NCBI GenBank assembly: GCA_964247705.1
Contig: CAXTVQ010000010.1
Coordinates: forward strand, 1 to 64,000
DNA: 64,000 nucleotides
From: LMUY01 sp964247705
GTDB taxonomy: Bacteria; Pseudomonadota; Alphaproteobacteria; Acetobacterales; Acetobacteraceae
Reading direction: 5' to 3'
Below are positions 1 through 8,472 of the stretch, in pieces (positions within the stretch are counted from its first letter, which is position 1; every line of letters starts with the position of its first letter). Made by a program: the position numbers and the translations under genes. The notes under the pieces are model-generated. The model had not been told where the DNA came from. It saw nothing but the letters and a program-made list of their open reading frames with translations, and searched no databases.

Positions 1-967
1 AGGTCGGGTCCGACGCATCGACCACGAACAGCAGCAGCGACGCCTCCAGCGCCTCCGCCAGGGTGGAGCGGAACGAGGCGACCAGGTCGTGCGGCAGCTG
101 CTTGATGAAGCCCACCGTGTCGGACACCAGCACGCGGGGACGGGTTTCCGGCTGGAGGGTGCGGACGGTGGTGTCGAGGGTGGCGAACAGCTTGTCCTCG
201 ACCAGCACCTGGCTGCCGGTGAGCGCCCGCATCAGGGACGATTTGCCCGCATTGGTGTAGCCGACCAGCGCCACCCGCAACTGGTCGCGGCGGCCGGACC
301 GGCGCTGGTCGCTGTCGCGCTGGATCGCGTCCAGTTGGTCCTTCAGCTCCGACAGCCGGTCGCGGATCTTGCGGCGGTCCAGCGCCAGGGCGCTCTCGCC
401 GGCGCCCGGACCCTGTTGCCGGCCGCCGCCGGGCGAGGTCTCCCGCAGGCGCGGGGCCACGTATTTTAGCCGCGCCATCTCCACCTGCAGCCTCGCCTCA
501 CGGGTATTGGCGTGGCGATGGAAGATCTCGACGATGACGCCGGTCCGGTCCAGCACCTCGGCGCCGGTGGCGCGCTCGAGGTTGCGGATCTGGCTGGGCG
601 AGAGTTCCTGGTCGACGATGACGAACTCGGGCCTGCGACCCTCGTCCGGCTCGGACCCGGCCGCAGCGGCGGGCTCAACCACACCTTCGAACCGTTGCCG
701 GGCCTTCGACTTGGTCTGCCGCGCCATCGAGCCGACCACGCCGCTGCCGCCGGTGAGCGCCGCCAGTTCCGCCAGCTTCCCACTGCCGAGCAGCAACCCG
801 CTACCGCCGCCCTCGCGCTTTTGCGACAGCGTGCCGACGACCTCGTAGCCCAGCGTTCTTACCAGGCGCCCCAGTTCGTCCAGGCTTGCTTCATGCGCGA
901 CGTCATCCACGTCCGGTGTCTGTATGCCGACGAGCACCGCGCGCGGGATTTCGGGTTTCGTTTCCAT
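1..967 (-). CDS. hflX: GTPase HflX (3' end outside window)
   Basis: Ribosome-associated GTPase HflX, which in other bacteria splits or rescues stalled ribosomes. The first 322 residues are inside the window; the C-terminal end is cut off at base 1. The N-terminal HflX domain shows the family signature around residues 140-170 (DRTGVIVEIFHRHANTREAR, then LQVEMARLKYV) followed by a glycine-rich linker (178-191). The G domain has G1 GYTNAGKSS (236-244), G2 FATLDTT (261-267) and G3 DTVGF (283-287). The start is the ATG at 965-967. It is transcribed divergently from the GntR gene. Identification is secure. Confidence 0.95.
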   Translation of the reverse strand, partial: METKPEIPRAVLVGIQTPDVDDVAHEASLDELGRLVRTLGYEVVGTLSQKREGGGSGLLLGSGKLAELAALTGGSGVVGSMARQTKSKARQRFEGVVEPAAAAGSEPDEGRRPEFVIVDQELSPSQIRNLERATGAEVLDRTGVIVEIFHRHANTREARLQVEMARLKYVAPRLRETSPGGGRQQGPGAGESALALDRRKIRDRLSELKDQLDAIQRDSDQRRSGRRDQLRVALVGYTNAGKSSLMRALTGSQVLVEDKLFATLDTTVRTLQPETRPRVLVSDTVGFIKQLPHDLVASFRSTLAEALEASLLLFVVDASDPT

Positions 968-1062
968 GGATGTCACGGTAGCACGCAGACCCGGCGAGCA
1001 GCAGCCGGTTCCGGTATACCAGGGTGCCACCACTCATCCCATCGAACTGGCCTATGTGATAC

Positions 1063-1944
1063 ATGACCGTCACCCTTCAGATCCCCAACCTGGCCCGCGA
1101 CATCGCAGCCTACATCGCGTCGGAGCAGCTTGCGCCGGGTACGCGCCTGCCGGGACGCAAACTGGCGGAAGTCTTCCGGGTCTCGCGCACGCCGGTGGAG
1201 CGGGCCCTGCGCCTGCTCGAACAGCATGACGTCGTGGCGGTCTCGGAGTCCGGCGGCTACGAGGTGCGACCAGGACGCGTCAGCGTGTCCGCGGAGATGC
1301 TCGGAGCGGAGTCGCATTCGGAGGACGAACGCCTCTACCTCCAATTGGCGGAGGATCACACCGCCGGCCAGCTCCCTGCCCGGGCCAGCGAGAACGAACT
1401 CATGCGGCGGTACGGCTGCACCCGCGCCACGATCGTCCGCGTCATGCAACGCGCCGCCGGAGAAGGCTGGACGGAGCGCTTGCCGGGGCGAGGCTGGGCG
1501 TTCATCCCGCTGCTGACCTCGAACCTGACCTACGAGCAGATCTGCCGCTACCGCATCGTGGTCGAACCGGCGGCGATGCTCGAGCCGACATTCGTCCTGA
1601 ACCGGCCGGCGCTCGAAGCATGCCGCAAGGAGCAGGTCGCGCTGTTCGACAGCGGCGGTAAGGGCCTGTCCCCCGTGGACATCTTCGAGAGCGGCAGCCG
1701 CTTTCACCAGACCGTGCTGGACTGCTCCAGCAATCCGTTTTTCATCAATGGTCTGGCGCAGGCCAACCGGGTGCGGCGGTTGATGGAATACGGCAAGACC
1801 CTGCATAGTCCGCACTGGCTCCAGCGTTGCCGGGAGCACGCGCGTATCGCCGAGTTGCTGCTCGATGGCGCGAGCGCCGAAGCGTCGGCCCTCATGCGGC
1901 AACACCTCGAGGAGGGCGCGCGGGAAAAGAGCCTGCTGCCCTGA
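1063..1944 (+). CDS. GntR-family transcriptional regulator with two winged-helix domains
   Basis: A 293-residue DNA-binding regulator. Residues about 8-72 form a GntR winged helix (LPGRKLAEVFRVSRTPVERA). Residues about 88-150 form a second one with the same layout (ASENELMRRYGCTRATIVRV, then GEGWTERLPGRGWAF). Residues 155-290 are a helical FCD-like ligand domain (RYRIVVEPAAMLEP; FHQTVLDCSSNPF). Typical FadR-group GntR proteins have only one winged helix and about 230 residues. It lies between hflX and a convergent transporter-hydrolase-lyase operon, which it may control. An 8-bp palindrome GGTATACC at 1013-1020, about 40 bp before the ATG, is a weak operator candidate. The ligand is unknown. 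Confidence 0.85.
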   Translation: MTVTLQIPNLARDIAAYIASEQLAPGTRLPGRKLAEVFRVSRTPVERALRLLEQHDVVAVSESGGYEVRPGRVSVSAEMLGAESHSEDERLYLQLAEDHTAGQLPARASENELMRRYGCTRATIVRVMQRAAGEGWTERLPGRGWAFIPLLTSNLTYEQICRYRIVVEPAAMLEPTFVLNRPALEACRKEQVALFDSGGKGLSPVDIFESGSRFHQTVLDCSSNPFFINGLAQANRVRRLMEYGKTLHSPHWLQRCREHARIAELLLDGASAEASALMRQHLEEGAREKSLLP

Positions 1945-1985
1945 GTTGCCGGGCCTCTTCAGGTCCAGCCATACGGCATCTTGGC

Positions 1986-3296
1986 TCACTCCTCCCGCAC
2001 GAGCAGCCGCAGTGAAAGCGTAAGCACCGCCGAGAGCCCGCCCAGGCACGCGAGCCCGATCAGCCCGGTGGTGAAGGAGCCGGTAGCGTCCTTCAGCCAG
2101 CCCATCGCGAACGGCCCCACGAAGCCGCCGATCGCGCCGACCGAGTTGATGAAGGCCAATCCGCCCGCCGCGGCCGCGCCGGTCAGGAAGCGCGTCGGAA
2201 TGGCCCAGAACAGCGCCCGCGCCGACGTGGCGCCCATCAACGCCAAGGTCAGGCCGATCAGGCTCGGCAGCAACGACCCGGTCAGGACCGAGCCGACCAA
2301 ACCGAGCGCGGTCAGCAAGCAGCTTGCCGCCAGGTTGCCGATCTTGCTGCCGCCGCGATCGACGTGCCGTGCCCAGACCAGCATGGCGATGGTGGCGCAT
2401 ACGTACGGGATGGCCGAGATGAAGCCGGTCGCCAGGTTGGTCAGGCCCAAGCCCTTCAGGATCATCGGCAGCCAGATACCGACGCCGTAGGAGCAAACGA
2501 CGAAACCGAACTGGATCGCGGCCAGCAGCAAGACGCGCTTGTCGGTGAACACCGTGCGAAGCGAGCCGGTCGGCCGGTCCCGCCGCTCCTCCTGCAGCAT
2601 GGCGATGACGGCCTCGCGTTCGGCCGGCGACAGCCAGTGCGCCTCCTGCGGGGTATCGCGGATCATCACCAGCAACAGGATGCCGAGCGCGCACGCCGGC
2701 AATCCCTGGACCAGGAACATCCATTGCCAGCCCTTCAGCCCGGCCAACCCGTTCAGTTCCAGCAGCAGCACGGAAAACGGGCCGCCGATCACCGAGGAGA
2801 GCGGCACCGCCATGGCCAGCAGCGCCAGCACCCGGGTGCGGTAATGCGCGGGAAACCAGCAGGCCAGCAGGTAGGCCGCACCCGGAAAGAACCCGGCCTC
2901 CGCCACGCCCAGCACGAAGCGGGCGACGTAGAACGAGTTCGGCCCCACGACGAAGGCGGTCGCCGCGGCGGCCAACCCCCAGGTGATCATGATCCGGGCA
3001 AGCCAACGCCGCGCGCCGAAGCGGTGCAGCGCCAGGTTGCTGGGGATCTCGAAGCAGCAGTAGCCGACGAACAACACACCGGCGGCCCAGCCGAACTCTG
3101 TGGCGGTCAGCCCGAGATCCTTGTTCATGGTGAGACCGGCGAAGCCCACGCTGGTCCGGTCGATGTAGTTGAACACGAAGGCCAGCGTCAGGATCGGCAG
3201 CATGCGCCAGGCGTTCTTGCGCAGCGCGCGGTCTCGCAATGCGGCCAGTTCGCCTGTCGCAGGCGGGGCGAGCCCCTGTGCCAGCTCCGTGTCCAT
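1986..3296 (-). CDS. MFS transporter, anion:cation symporter (ACS) type
   Basis: A 436-residue inner-membrane carrier of the major facilitator superfamily with about 12 hydrophobic segments. The start of TM1 (NYIDRTSVGFAG), the GVLFVGYCCFEIPSN segment and the FVLGVAEAGFFPGAAYLL stretch are typical of the ACS subfamily, which moves organic anions such as phthalate, tartrate or hexuronates by cation symport. The ATG has an AGGGA ribosome site 8 bases upstream. It is the last gene of a minus-strand group with the amidohydrolase and the PEP-mutase-like lyase, so it probably imports their substrate. The exact substrate cannot be read from sequence. Confidence 0.88.
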   Translation of the reverse strand: MDTELAQGLAPPATGELAALRDRALRKNAWRMLPILTLAFVFNYIDRTSVGFAGLTMNKDLGLTATEFGWAAGVLFVGYCCFEIPSNLALHRFGARRWLARIMITWGLAAAATAFVVGPNSFYVARFVLGVAEAGFFPGAAYLLACWFPAHYRTRVLALLAMAVPLSSVIGGPFSVLLLELNGLAGLKGWQWMFLVQGLPACALGILLLVMIRDTPQEAHWLSPAEREAVIAMLQEERRDRPTGSLRTVFTDKRVLLLAAIQFGFVVCSYGVGIWLPMILKGLGLTNLATGFISAIPYVCATIAMLVWARHVDRGGSKIGNLAASCLLTALGLVGSVLTGSLLPSLIGLTLALMGATSARALFWAIPTRFLTGAAAAGGLAFINSVGAIGGFVGPFAMGWLKDATGSFTTGLIGLACLGGLSAVLTLSLRLLVREE

Positions 3297-3377
3297 TTCG
3301 TTTTCCCTATGCGGGCGCTGCTTGCGGCGCCGGTCGTTATGGTTCGCGTTCAGCCGTAATCGGTGGACCCTCGTGGG

Positions 3378-4265
3378 TCAGAAGCCGTAGAGGCGGGCCG
3401 GATTGGCTTCGAGGATCCGCGTGAATGTCGCCTGGTCCCTCACAGCATCCGCCAGGCGGTCCAGCAGATCGGTGAGGTCGAGTGTGCGAAAGCCAATCGG
3501 CGGCGCGTCCAGCCGCGGCACCCCCGCGTGGTGCGCGGTATGCGGCCAATCGGTCCCCCAAACCAGCCGCTCGGGGTTAGCCCGCACCAAAGCCCGGGCA
3601 ATCGGGGTCGCGTCCTCGAAATCCGTCCCCTGACGGGACACCCGGTACGCCCCCGACAGCTTGACCCAGCACCGCCCCTCCGAAAGCAGTTCGATCACCG
3701 CCCGGACCGCCGCTTCGTCATCGCCTGCCCGGGCGCCGCCCATATGGTCCAGTACCACCGGCACCGGCGCGTCGCGGATTGCGCCCGCCACATCCGTCAC
3801 CATGGCCAGGGGGGCATAGACCTGGATGTGCCAACCCAGCGGGGCGATCCGCCGGGCGGTGTCTGCGATCAGGCTGCGCAGCGCTCGCGCATCGTCCGCG
3901 CCGACACTCTTCGGGTTCAGGCGGACGCCACGCACGCCCGCACGGTGCAGTTCAGCCAACTCGGCATCCGACGCAGCCGGCCCGATCTGCGCGATGCCGC
4001 GCCCCTGCGGACCGACCTCGCGCAACGCGTCCAGGGTGCAACTGTTATCCGAACCGTAGACGCTCGGCTGCACCACGACCACGCGCCGGAGCCCGGCGGC
4101 GCCGGCCACCCGCCGCCACGAGGCGAGTGACGCCTCCTGGGGCGTGTAGCTCCGCAACTCCGGTAATGCGTAACGCTCCGGCGTCCCGAACACGTGCATA
4201 TGGCAGTCGCACGCATCCGGAGGCACCGTGAAACGATGGCCTGCACGGTCCGCCACAGCCGGCAT
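3378..4265 (-). CDS. Amidohydrolase family 2 (PF04909-type) metal-dependent hydrolase
   Basis: A 295-residue TIM-barrel hydrolase. The N-terminal metal motif DCHMHVFGTP, the mid-barrel VRGVRLNP, VVLDHMGG, and the C-terminal WGTDWPH are the hallmarks of amidohydrolase_2 proteins, including 2-pyrone-4,6-dicarboxylate lactonase and related ring-opening enzymes. The chosen ATG at 4263-4265 follows a strong AGGAGG site; a longer reading frame upstream would run into the lyase gene and has no support. It lies 37 bases after the lyase and is followed by the MFS carrier, suggesting a three-gene operon. A lactonase or decarboxylase role is inference. Confidence 0.85.
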   Translation of the reverse strand: MPAVADRAGHRFTVPPDACDCHMHVFGTPERYALPELRSYTPQEASLASWRRVAGAAGLRRVVVVQPSVYGSDNSCTLDALREVGPQGRGIAQIGPAASDAELAELHRAGVRGVRLNPKSVGADDARALRSLIADTARRIAPLGWHIQVYAPLAMVTDVAGAIRDAPVPVVLDHMGGARAGDDEAAVRAVIELLSEGRCWVKLSGAYRVSRQGTDFEDATPIARALVRANPERLVWGTDWPHTAHHAGVPRLDAPPIGFRTLDLTDLLDRLADAVRDQATFTRILEANPARLYGF

Positions 4266-4302
4266 ACCGTCCTCCTGCTGAGGCGCGTGGAAGGCGACGG
4301 AC

Positions 4303-5193
4303 TTAGGAGCGACTTTCGACCGTTTCCTGCTCGATGAGGTAGAACTCCTCGAGTCCGATCCGGTCCTCAATGTCCTTGCGGACCCTGATGCAGTCCTCGT
4401 TGGACATCCCGGTGTAGTCCCCGGTGCCACGCAGCTCCGCGAGCATCTTCTGCTGCGCATCGACCGCCGGCAGCATCATGACTTGCGCCTCGATGATGCC
4501 CACGTACCCCATTTGCTGCAACGTCTGCCGGCTCAGCACCGGGCGGCCATCCCGCGTGCCGCGCGCGTTCACGTAGACCAGCGGGACGCGGCAAAGCTGC
4601 GGGCCACGCTCCACCTCGTGCATGTTGCGCGGGAACAGCAGGCCCAAGTCGGCGCCGGCATCCGCACCCCGGTTCACCCGGTCCGCCGCGACCTCGACCC
4701 CGAACTCACGGCAGGAGTCGGAACGGGAGATGATCACGAAGTCCGGGTCGACCCGGTCGCGTTCACGGCAGGCATACCGGATCTTCTCGCCGAACTCCTC
4801 GGGGGAGATCTCGTGCACCTGATAGGTGTGATAGTGCGCGCGCTTAGGAAAGAACTGATCCTCGATGTGCACGCCGGCGATCCCGGCCCGGATGAACTCG
4901 CGAACCGTGCGCATCGTATGAAGCGGCTCGCCGAAGCCGGCGCCGGCATCCACCACCATCGGTATGCTGACCGCCGCCGCCGCATCGGCCGCCTGGGTGA
5001 TCTGTTCCGTCATCGTCAGCAACGGCTCGCTGACGGCACGTGAACCACCGGCGACGTAGCCGCCATTGTACACCGCCTCGAACCCGGCATGTTCCACCAG
5101 CCTGGCGCCGAGCGCGTCATAGACGGCCGGCATATGCAACATGGTCTTGGCTGCCAACAGCTTGCGCAGCTTGGTTGTGTTCCGCTCGATCAT
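4303..5193 (-). CDS. Isocitrate lyase/PEP mutase family lyase
   Basis: A 296-residue alpha/beta-barrel protein of the PEP mutase/isocitrate lyase superfamily. Visible family features are VYNGGY near the N terminus, the Mg-binding region VVDAGAGFGEPLHTMRTV, the AGIAGVHIEDQFFPKR segment, and a late TGDYTGMSNEDC. The cysteine-bearing K-C-G-H active loop of isocitrate and methylisocitrate lyases is absent: the equivalent stretch reads PKRAHYH. It may therefore be a carboxyphosphonoenolpyruvate-mutase-like, oxaloacetate-hydrolase-like or dimethylmalate-lyase-like enzyme. The start ATG at 5191-5193 has GGGGGAAG upstream; two earlier in-frame starts lack such a site. First gene of the minus-strand operon. 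Confidence 0.8.
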   Translation of the reverse strand: MIERNTTKLRKLLAAKTMLHMPAVYDALGARLVEHAGFEAVYNGGYVAGGSRAVSEPLLTMTEQITQAADAAAAVSIPMVVDAGAGFGEPLHTMRTVREFIRAGIAGVHIEDQFFPKRAHYHTYQVHEISPEEFGEKIRYACRERDRVDPDFVIISRSDSCREFGVEVAADRVNRGADAGADLGLLFPRNMHEVERGPQLCRVPLVYVNARGTRDGRPVLSRQTLQQMGYVGIIEAQVMMLPAVDAQQKMLAELRGTGDYTGMSNEDCIRVRKDIEDRIGLEEFYLIEQETVESRS

Positions 5194-5311
5194 TGTCGCT
5201 TCCCCCATTATGGCCCTGGCACTACGGTTGAGCATAGAGCCAGGTTGGCTTTTTATGTCGACTTAGAGCCAGAGTCAATCGGCCAGCCTGAGGCGGAAGC
5301 GAGATGCGGGG

Positions 5312-5520
5312 GAGACTGCCGGGAACGGCGGCGCCACCCTCGTCACGAAAGATCAGCTTTTCGGCGGAGCCGACATCCTCACCATTCATCTCGTCCCGGC
5401 CGATAAAACGCGCGGCGCGACCGGTGCGGCGGAACGGGCTTGGAGGAAGCCAGCCGCATCGCCCGCGTGAGCACGTCACGCGGACCGGTCGTGGATGCAG
5501 CGCGGACTGTTCGACACTGA
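5312..5520 (+). pseudogene. Remnant of a D-2-hydroxyacid dehydrogenase (NAD-binding domain)
   Basis: Translating from 5312 gives a stretch containing GGADILTIHLVPADKTRG then GAAERAWRKPAA, which matches the D-2-hydroxyacid dehydrogenase NAD-binding domain (family pattern ADVVTIHLVLS-RTRGLVGA-ELA-MKP). This frame stops at 5468-5470. The next family element, STSRGPVVDAA, is read in a different frame at 5470-5502, so the two halves are separated by a frameshift. Only about 70 residues remain, with no start, no upstream domain and no catalytic His region. A decayed gene fragment is the best reading. It lies in the otherwise empty stretch 5194-5713. Confidence 0.72.
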
Positions 5521-5713
5521 GCCTCTACTCGCCGCGCACGCGTTCCGGCGTTGTCGAATGTCGTGGCAACGCTGCGTCTCGGCTACGTGCCGGGGCAGCA
5601 ATGTAATGCCTGATATGGAAACACGGTGCGGCACGTTGGCTAGTGACTCGGCGGCGAGACGCCGATCGGTTGCGATCCCGCGCCGCGTGGTCTTATGCAC
5701 GCACCTTATACTC

Positions 5714-5741
5714 GGGTGCCGAGCAAAATTGCCCGGCACCC
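5714..5741 (-). terminator. Hairpin terminator of the H1-like gene
   Basis: A perfect 8-bp inverted repeat (GGGTGCCG at 5714-5721 and CGGCACCC at 5734-5741) with a 12-base A/T-containing loop starts 8 bases after the stop codon of the minus-strand H1-like gene. There is no strong T-run, so the efficiency is uncertain. Confidence 0.5.
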
Positions 5742-5748
5742 GCCGGCA

Positions 5749-6129
5749 TCACGCGGGGACCGGCGCTTCGGCGGTCTTACGAGTACGGCGTTTCGCTGGT
5801 GCAGCCTTCGGCTCGGCGGCTGCCACGGGCTCGGGAGCCGGCTTCTCCTCCGCCGCCGCTTTCGCCTTCCGTGGCGTCTTCGCAGCGACCGGCTTCTCTG
5901 CAACGGGTGTGCGCGCCTTTTCCTTGGCGGCCGTCGCCTTCTGCTTCGCCGCAGCAGCCTTGGCCTTGTCGCGTTGCAATGTCATTTGCTCGCGGATCAT
6001 GCCCAGCGCCGCCTTCGCCACCGCCGCGCGATTTGTCTCGGGAATCCCGTCCAGCGCCGCAAAAAACGCCTGACTGACCGGCTTGGTACCGCGCGGTGAC
6101 CGCGCCATCGTGGTGTCTGTCTTCGCCAT
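5749..6129 (-). CDS. Histone H1-like Lys/Ala/Pro-rich basic protein
   Basis: A 126-residue protein. Residues 1-60 contain a short ordered part (VSQAFFAALDGIPETNRAAVAKAAL). The rest is a repetitive tail rich in Lys, Ala and Pro (AAAKQKATAAKEKA, then KPVAAKTPRKAKAAAEEKPA, ending KRRTRKTAEAPVPA), like bacterial histone H1/AlgP-type nucleoid or RNA-binding proteins. The start ATG at 6127-6129 has AGGAG upstream; an upstream in-frame ATG lacks one. It is followed by a hairpin terminator. A DNA-binding role is inferred from composition only. Confidence 0.7.
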   Translation of the reverse strand: MAKTDTTMARSPRGTKPVSQAFFAALDGIPETNRAAVAKAALGMIREQMTLQRDKAKAAAAKQKATAAKEKARTPVAEKPVAAKTPRKAKAAAEEKPAPEPVAAAEPKAAPAKRRTRKTAEAPVPA

Positions 6130-6270
6130 TTTCTCTGTAACTCCTATGCCGACCAACACTGGTCGTGTCGGCTCTACAACGTGCCACGGCGTCGAAACAA
6201 CAAGCCGTGTGATGTAGTTCCGCATTGTTATGTGGGTTGCAGTTCGATTTATTTAACAGCGGTGTTCGCG

Positions 6271-8226
6271 TCAGCTTTCTTCGGACGCAGACGAAGCCTG
6301 CGGTTCGCGCGAACCAGCTCTGCGGCGTGCTGAAGAACGCGGCGCGCCGCGCGGCCGGCCGTCTGCGTTGCCGACCGGCGGTGTCCACTCGCCGCGTTGC
6401 CGAAGCGTCCAGTGGTAGCGCGGATCGCCTTCCAGCAAGTGAGCATGGTCGGCAAGCCGGTTGCGCTCGAGCCAACCAATTGCGACCTCCAACTCCTGCA
6501 TGCTCATCTGCGCGCGTGGCTTGTCGCCAGTACGGCGTTTCAGGATCGCGTTGTAGCGGTGATAGAGCCCCTGCCCTTTCGGCGCCTGCACGGCGCCTTC
6601 ATCCTCCACGGCTTGCTGCGCCACCATCTCGCCAACGCGACGCCGCAGCCGGCGCTCCAATACGGAAGGCGGATCCAGCATCTCCGTCTGCGCGGCTTCC
6701 TGTTCCGGGCGATGCAGGACGAGATCGGGGCCCGGCCGCAGCAAGCCGTAGCGCAGCCCGAGCGCATTGCTTTCGAGCGGGACGATGCCGTCCTCCTCGC
6801 GGTCGCTCTCGGCTAGTTCGTCCAGCAGCCAACCCGGTAGAGTCGATTGCGAGCGCGGCTTGGCTGGCTTCGCGATGGTGCCCTGCTCCGTTTCGACGCT
6901 ATGGCGGAAGCGCGCGAACAACGGATCGTCCGGGTGAAAAACGGTCGCACGCTGTTTCGCATAGGGTCCACCATGCGGATCGACGCGCGTGGCGCGGGCC
7001 ACCATCTGCTCGAGCCAGGCGCGTGAGCGGATATGCGTCAGTGCCGCCACGACCGCGACTTCCGGCGCATCCAAGCCCTCATAGGCCATCGCCACGGTGA
7101 CGAGCACGCTCGGCTCGCCGGTGAGGCGAAAGCGGGCGAGCGTTCCGTGGGCGTCGCGTTCGTCGGACGTGGCGAGTTGCACCGTGTTGCCCTGTCCGTC
7201 CGGCAACCACCCGCGAAGGAGATCGGCGTAACGCCGGGCATTGATCTGGTCGGGCGCCACCACCAGCAGCTTGCCGAGGCCACGCGCGTCCGTGCCGGGC
7301 GGCAGACCACGCTCCTGCCGCCGCTTGGCCCGCAACGAGCGCGTCGCGGTGAACGCCTCACGCAGGAGTTGGTCGGCAAAGCCAGTCCGCAGCGCGGTGA
7401 ACAATGCCGGGCGCGTGGTCTCGGTCGGCCAGTGCGAGAACAGCCGGTGTGGGCCCACCGCGGTCCGGGCTTCATCGAGCCAACTTGCCTCGCCATCGAC
7501 GGCGCCGAACAGCACAGGCAGCACGGCCCGCTCCGCCAGGGCTTGCGAACGCGAGTAGCCAACCACGGCCCAGCCGGGCGCCGCGAGGTCCACCTCCCGG
7601 GTCTTCGCGCGCGGGCCGGTGCGATAGGGCAGCCACAAGATGCTGCGGCCGTCGGCGCGCTGCAGCGTGCCGGATAGCAGCAGACGCAACCGCGCACTCT
7701 CCAGCAGCGGCAACAACGCCCGGCTCCAGCCGGCGGCCGCGTCGGCGATCGTGGGATCGGCCAACGGATCGGGCGCCATGTCGGACAGGGCCGGCAAATG
7801 GTGGACCTCGTCGACTACCAGCAGCGTGCGATGCCGGCGAAACTCGGCGAGATGCAGGTCGGGCGCAGCGGCGATGCTTTGATAGGTGGTGATGTAGCCC
7901 TGCAGTCCGCGGCACGGGTCGGGCGCGTTGTCGGCGGCCCTGAGCGTTACCGCGTGATTCAGCACGCTGCGCCACACCGGGTCGGCAAACGCCTCCTCGG
8001 CCTGTAGGCGCAGGCTATCGCGCGGCACCACCCAGCAGACGCGGTCGATCATGCCGGCCGACAACAAGGCGGAGGCTGCGATCACCGGCAGCAGCGATTT
8101 GCCGCCGCCGGGCGTCACCGCGGCCAGGATGTCGGTGACCTCGCTGGCCTCCCCGGATGCGATAGCGGAAACGATGGCGGCGATCTGCGCCTGGTGGGTG
8201 CGAAGCGGGCGCGGTGAACCTGGCAA
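6271..8226 (-). CDS. Superfamily 2 DEAD/DEAH-box helicase
   Basis: A 651-residue ATP-dependent helicase. It has Walker A TPGGGKS (residues 38-44), motif II DEVHH (139-143), motif III SGTLQRAD, and in the second RecA domain the VTVAMAYEGLDAPEV segment and motif VI QMVARATRVDP. The C-terminal 200 residues are not obviously a known domain and end in a Ser/Arg/Ala-rich tail. The start is a TTG with GGAG about 7 bases upstream; the ATG at 8237-8239 is in another frame. Similar stand-alone helicases occur on chromosomes and mobile elements; no nuclease or methylase partner lies beside it. Its job is unknown. Confidence 0.82.
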   Translation of the reverse strand: MPGSPRPLRTHQAQIAAIVSAIASGEASEVTDILAAVTPGGGKSLLPVIAASALLSAGMIDRVCWVVPRDSLRLQAEEAFADPVWRSVLNHAVTLRAADNAPDPCRGLQGYITTYQSIAAAPDLHLAEFRRHRTLLVVDEVHHLPALSDMAPDPLADPTIADAAAGWSRALLPLLESARLRLLLSGTLQRADGRSILWLPYRTGPRAKTREVDLAAPGWAVVGYSRSQALAERAVLPVLFGAVDGEASWLDEARTAVGPHRLFSHWPTETTRPALFTALRTGFADQLLREAFTATRSLRAKRRQERGLPPGTDARGLGKLLVVAPDQINARRYADLLRGWLPDGQGNTVQLATSDERDAHGTLARFRLTGEPSVLVTVAMAYEGLDAPEVAVVAALTHIRSRAWLEQMVARATRVDPHGGPYAKQRATVFHPDDPLFARFRHSVETEQGTIAKPAKPRSQSTLPGWLLDELAESDREEDGIVPLESNALGLRYGLLRPGPDLVLHRPEQEAAQTEMLDPPSVLERRLRRRVGEMVAQQAVEDEGAVQAPKGQGLYHRYNAILKRRTGDKPRAQMSMQELEVAIGWLERNRLADHAHLLEGDPRYHWTLRQRGEWTPPVGNADGRPRGAPRSSARRRAGSREPQASSASEES

Positions 8227-8472
8227 ACAGAAGCTCCATCAGCGGCCGGGCGAGTCGCAGCCCCCGTCGGAGACAGTGTGCATCCCTAAATGCCGGCTAG
8301 TGTAGTGCTCCCAAACCGAAAGCCATGCCCACAGCCAGGTGTCAGGGTGTGCTTCAGCCCACCAACCCCGGCGAAATGCTGACCTGGAGCCCACTCCACA
8401 ATCGAGCAGCGGCGGCCGGGTCACACCGAATGCGCTCGCCCGCTTGTCGTAGCGGTATGCTCCGCGTAAGCG

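Noticed and set aside
973..3006. A 677-residue minus-strand open frame
   Set aside because: It is the shadow of the MFS transporter and GntR genes in another frame; Arg/Gly/Ala-rich with no domain.
5222..5479. An 85-residue minus-strand frame in the gap after the PEP-mutase-like gene
   Set aside because: No ribosome site or recognisable motif; the plus strand here carries the dehydrogenase remnant.
8227..8472. Possible small gene between the helicase and monooxygenase
   Set aside because: The 61-residue frame at 8239-8424 has no ribosome site and no family resemblance; treated as intergenic.
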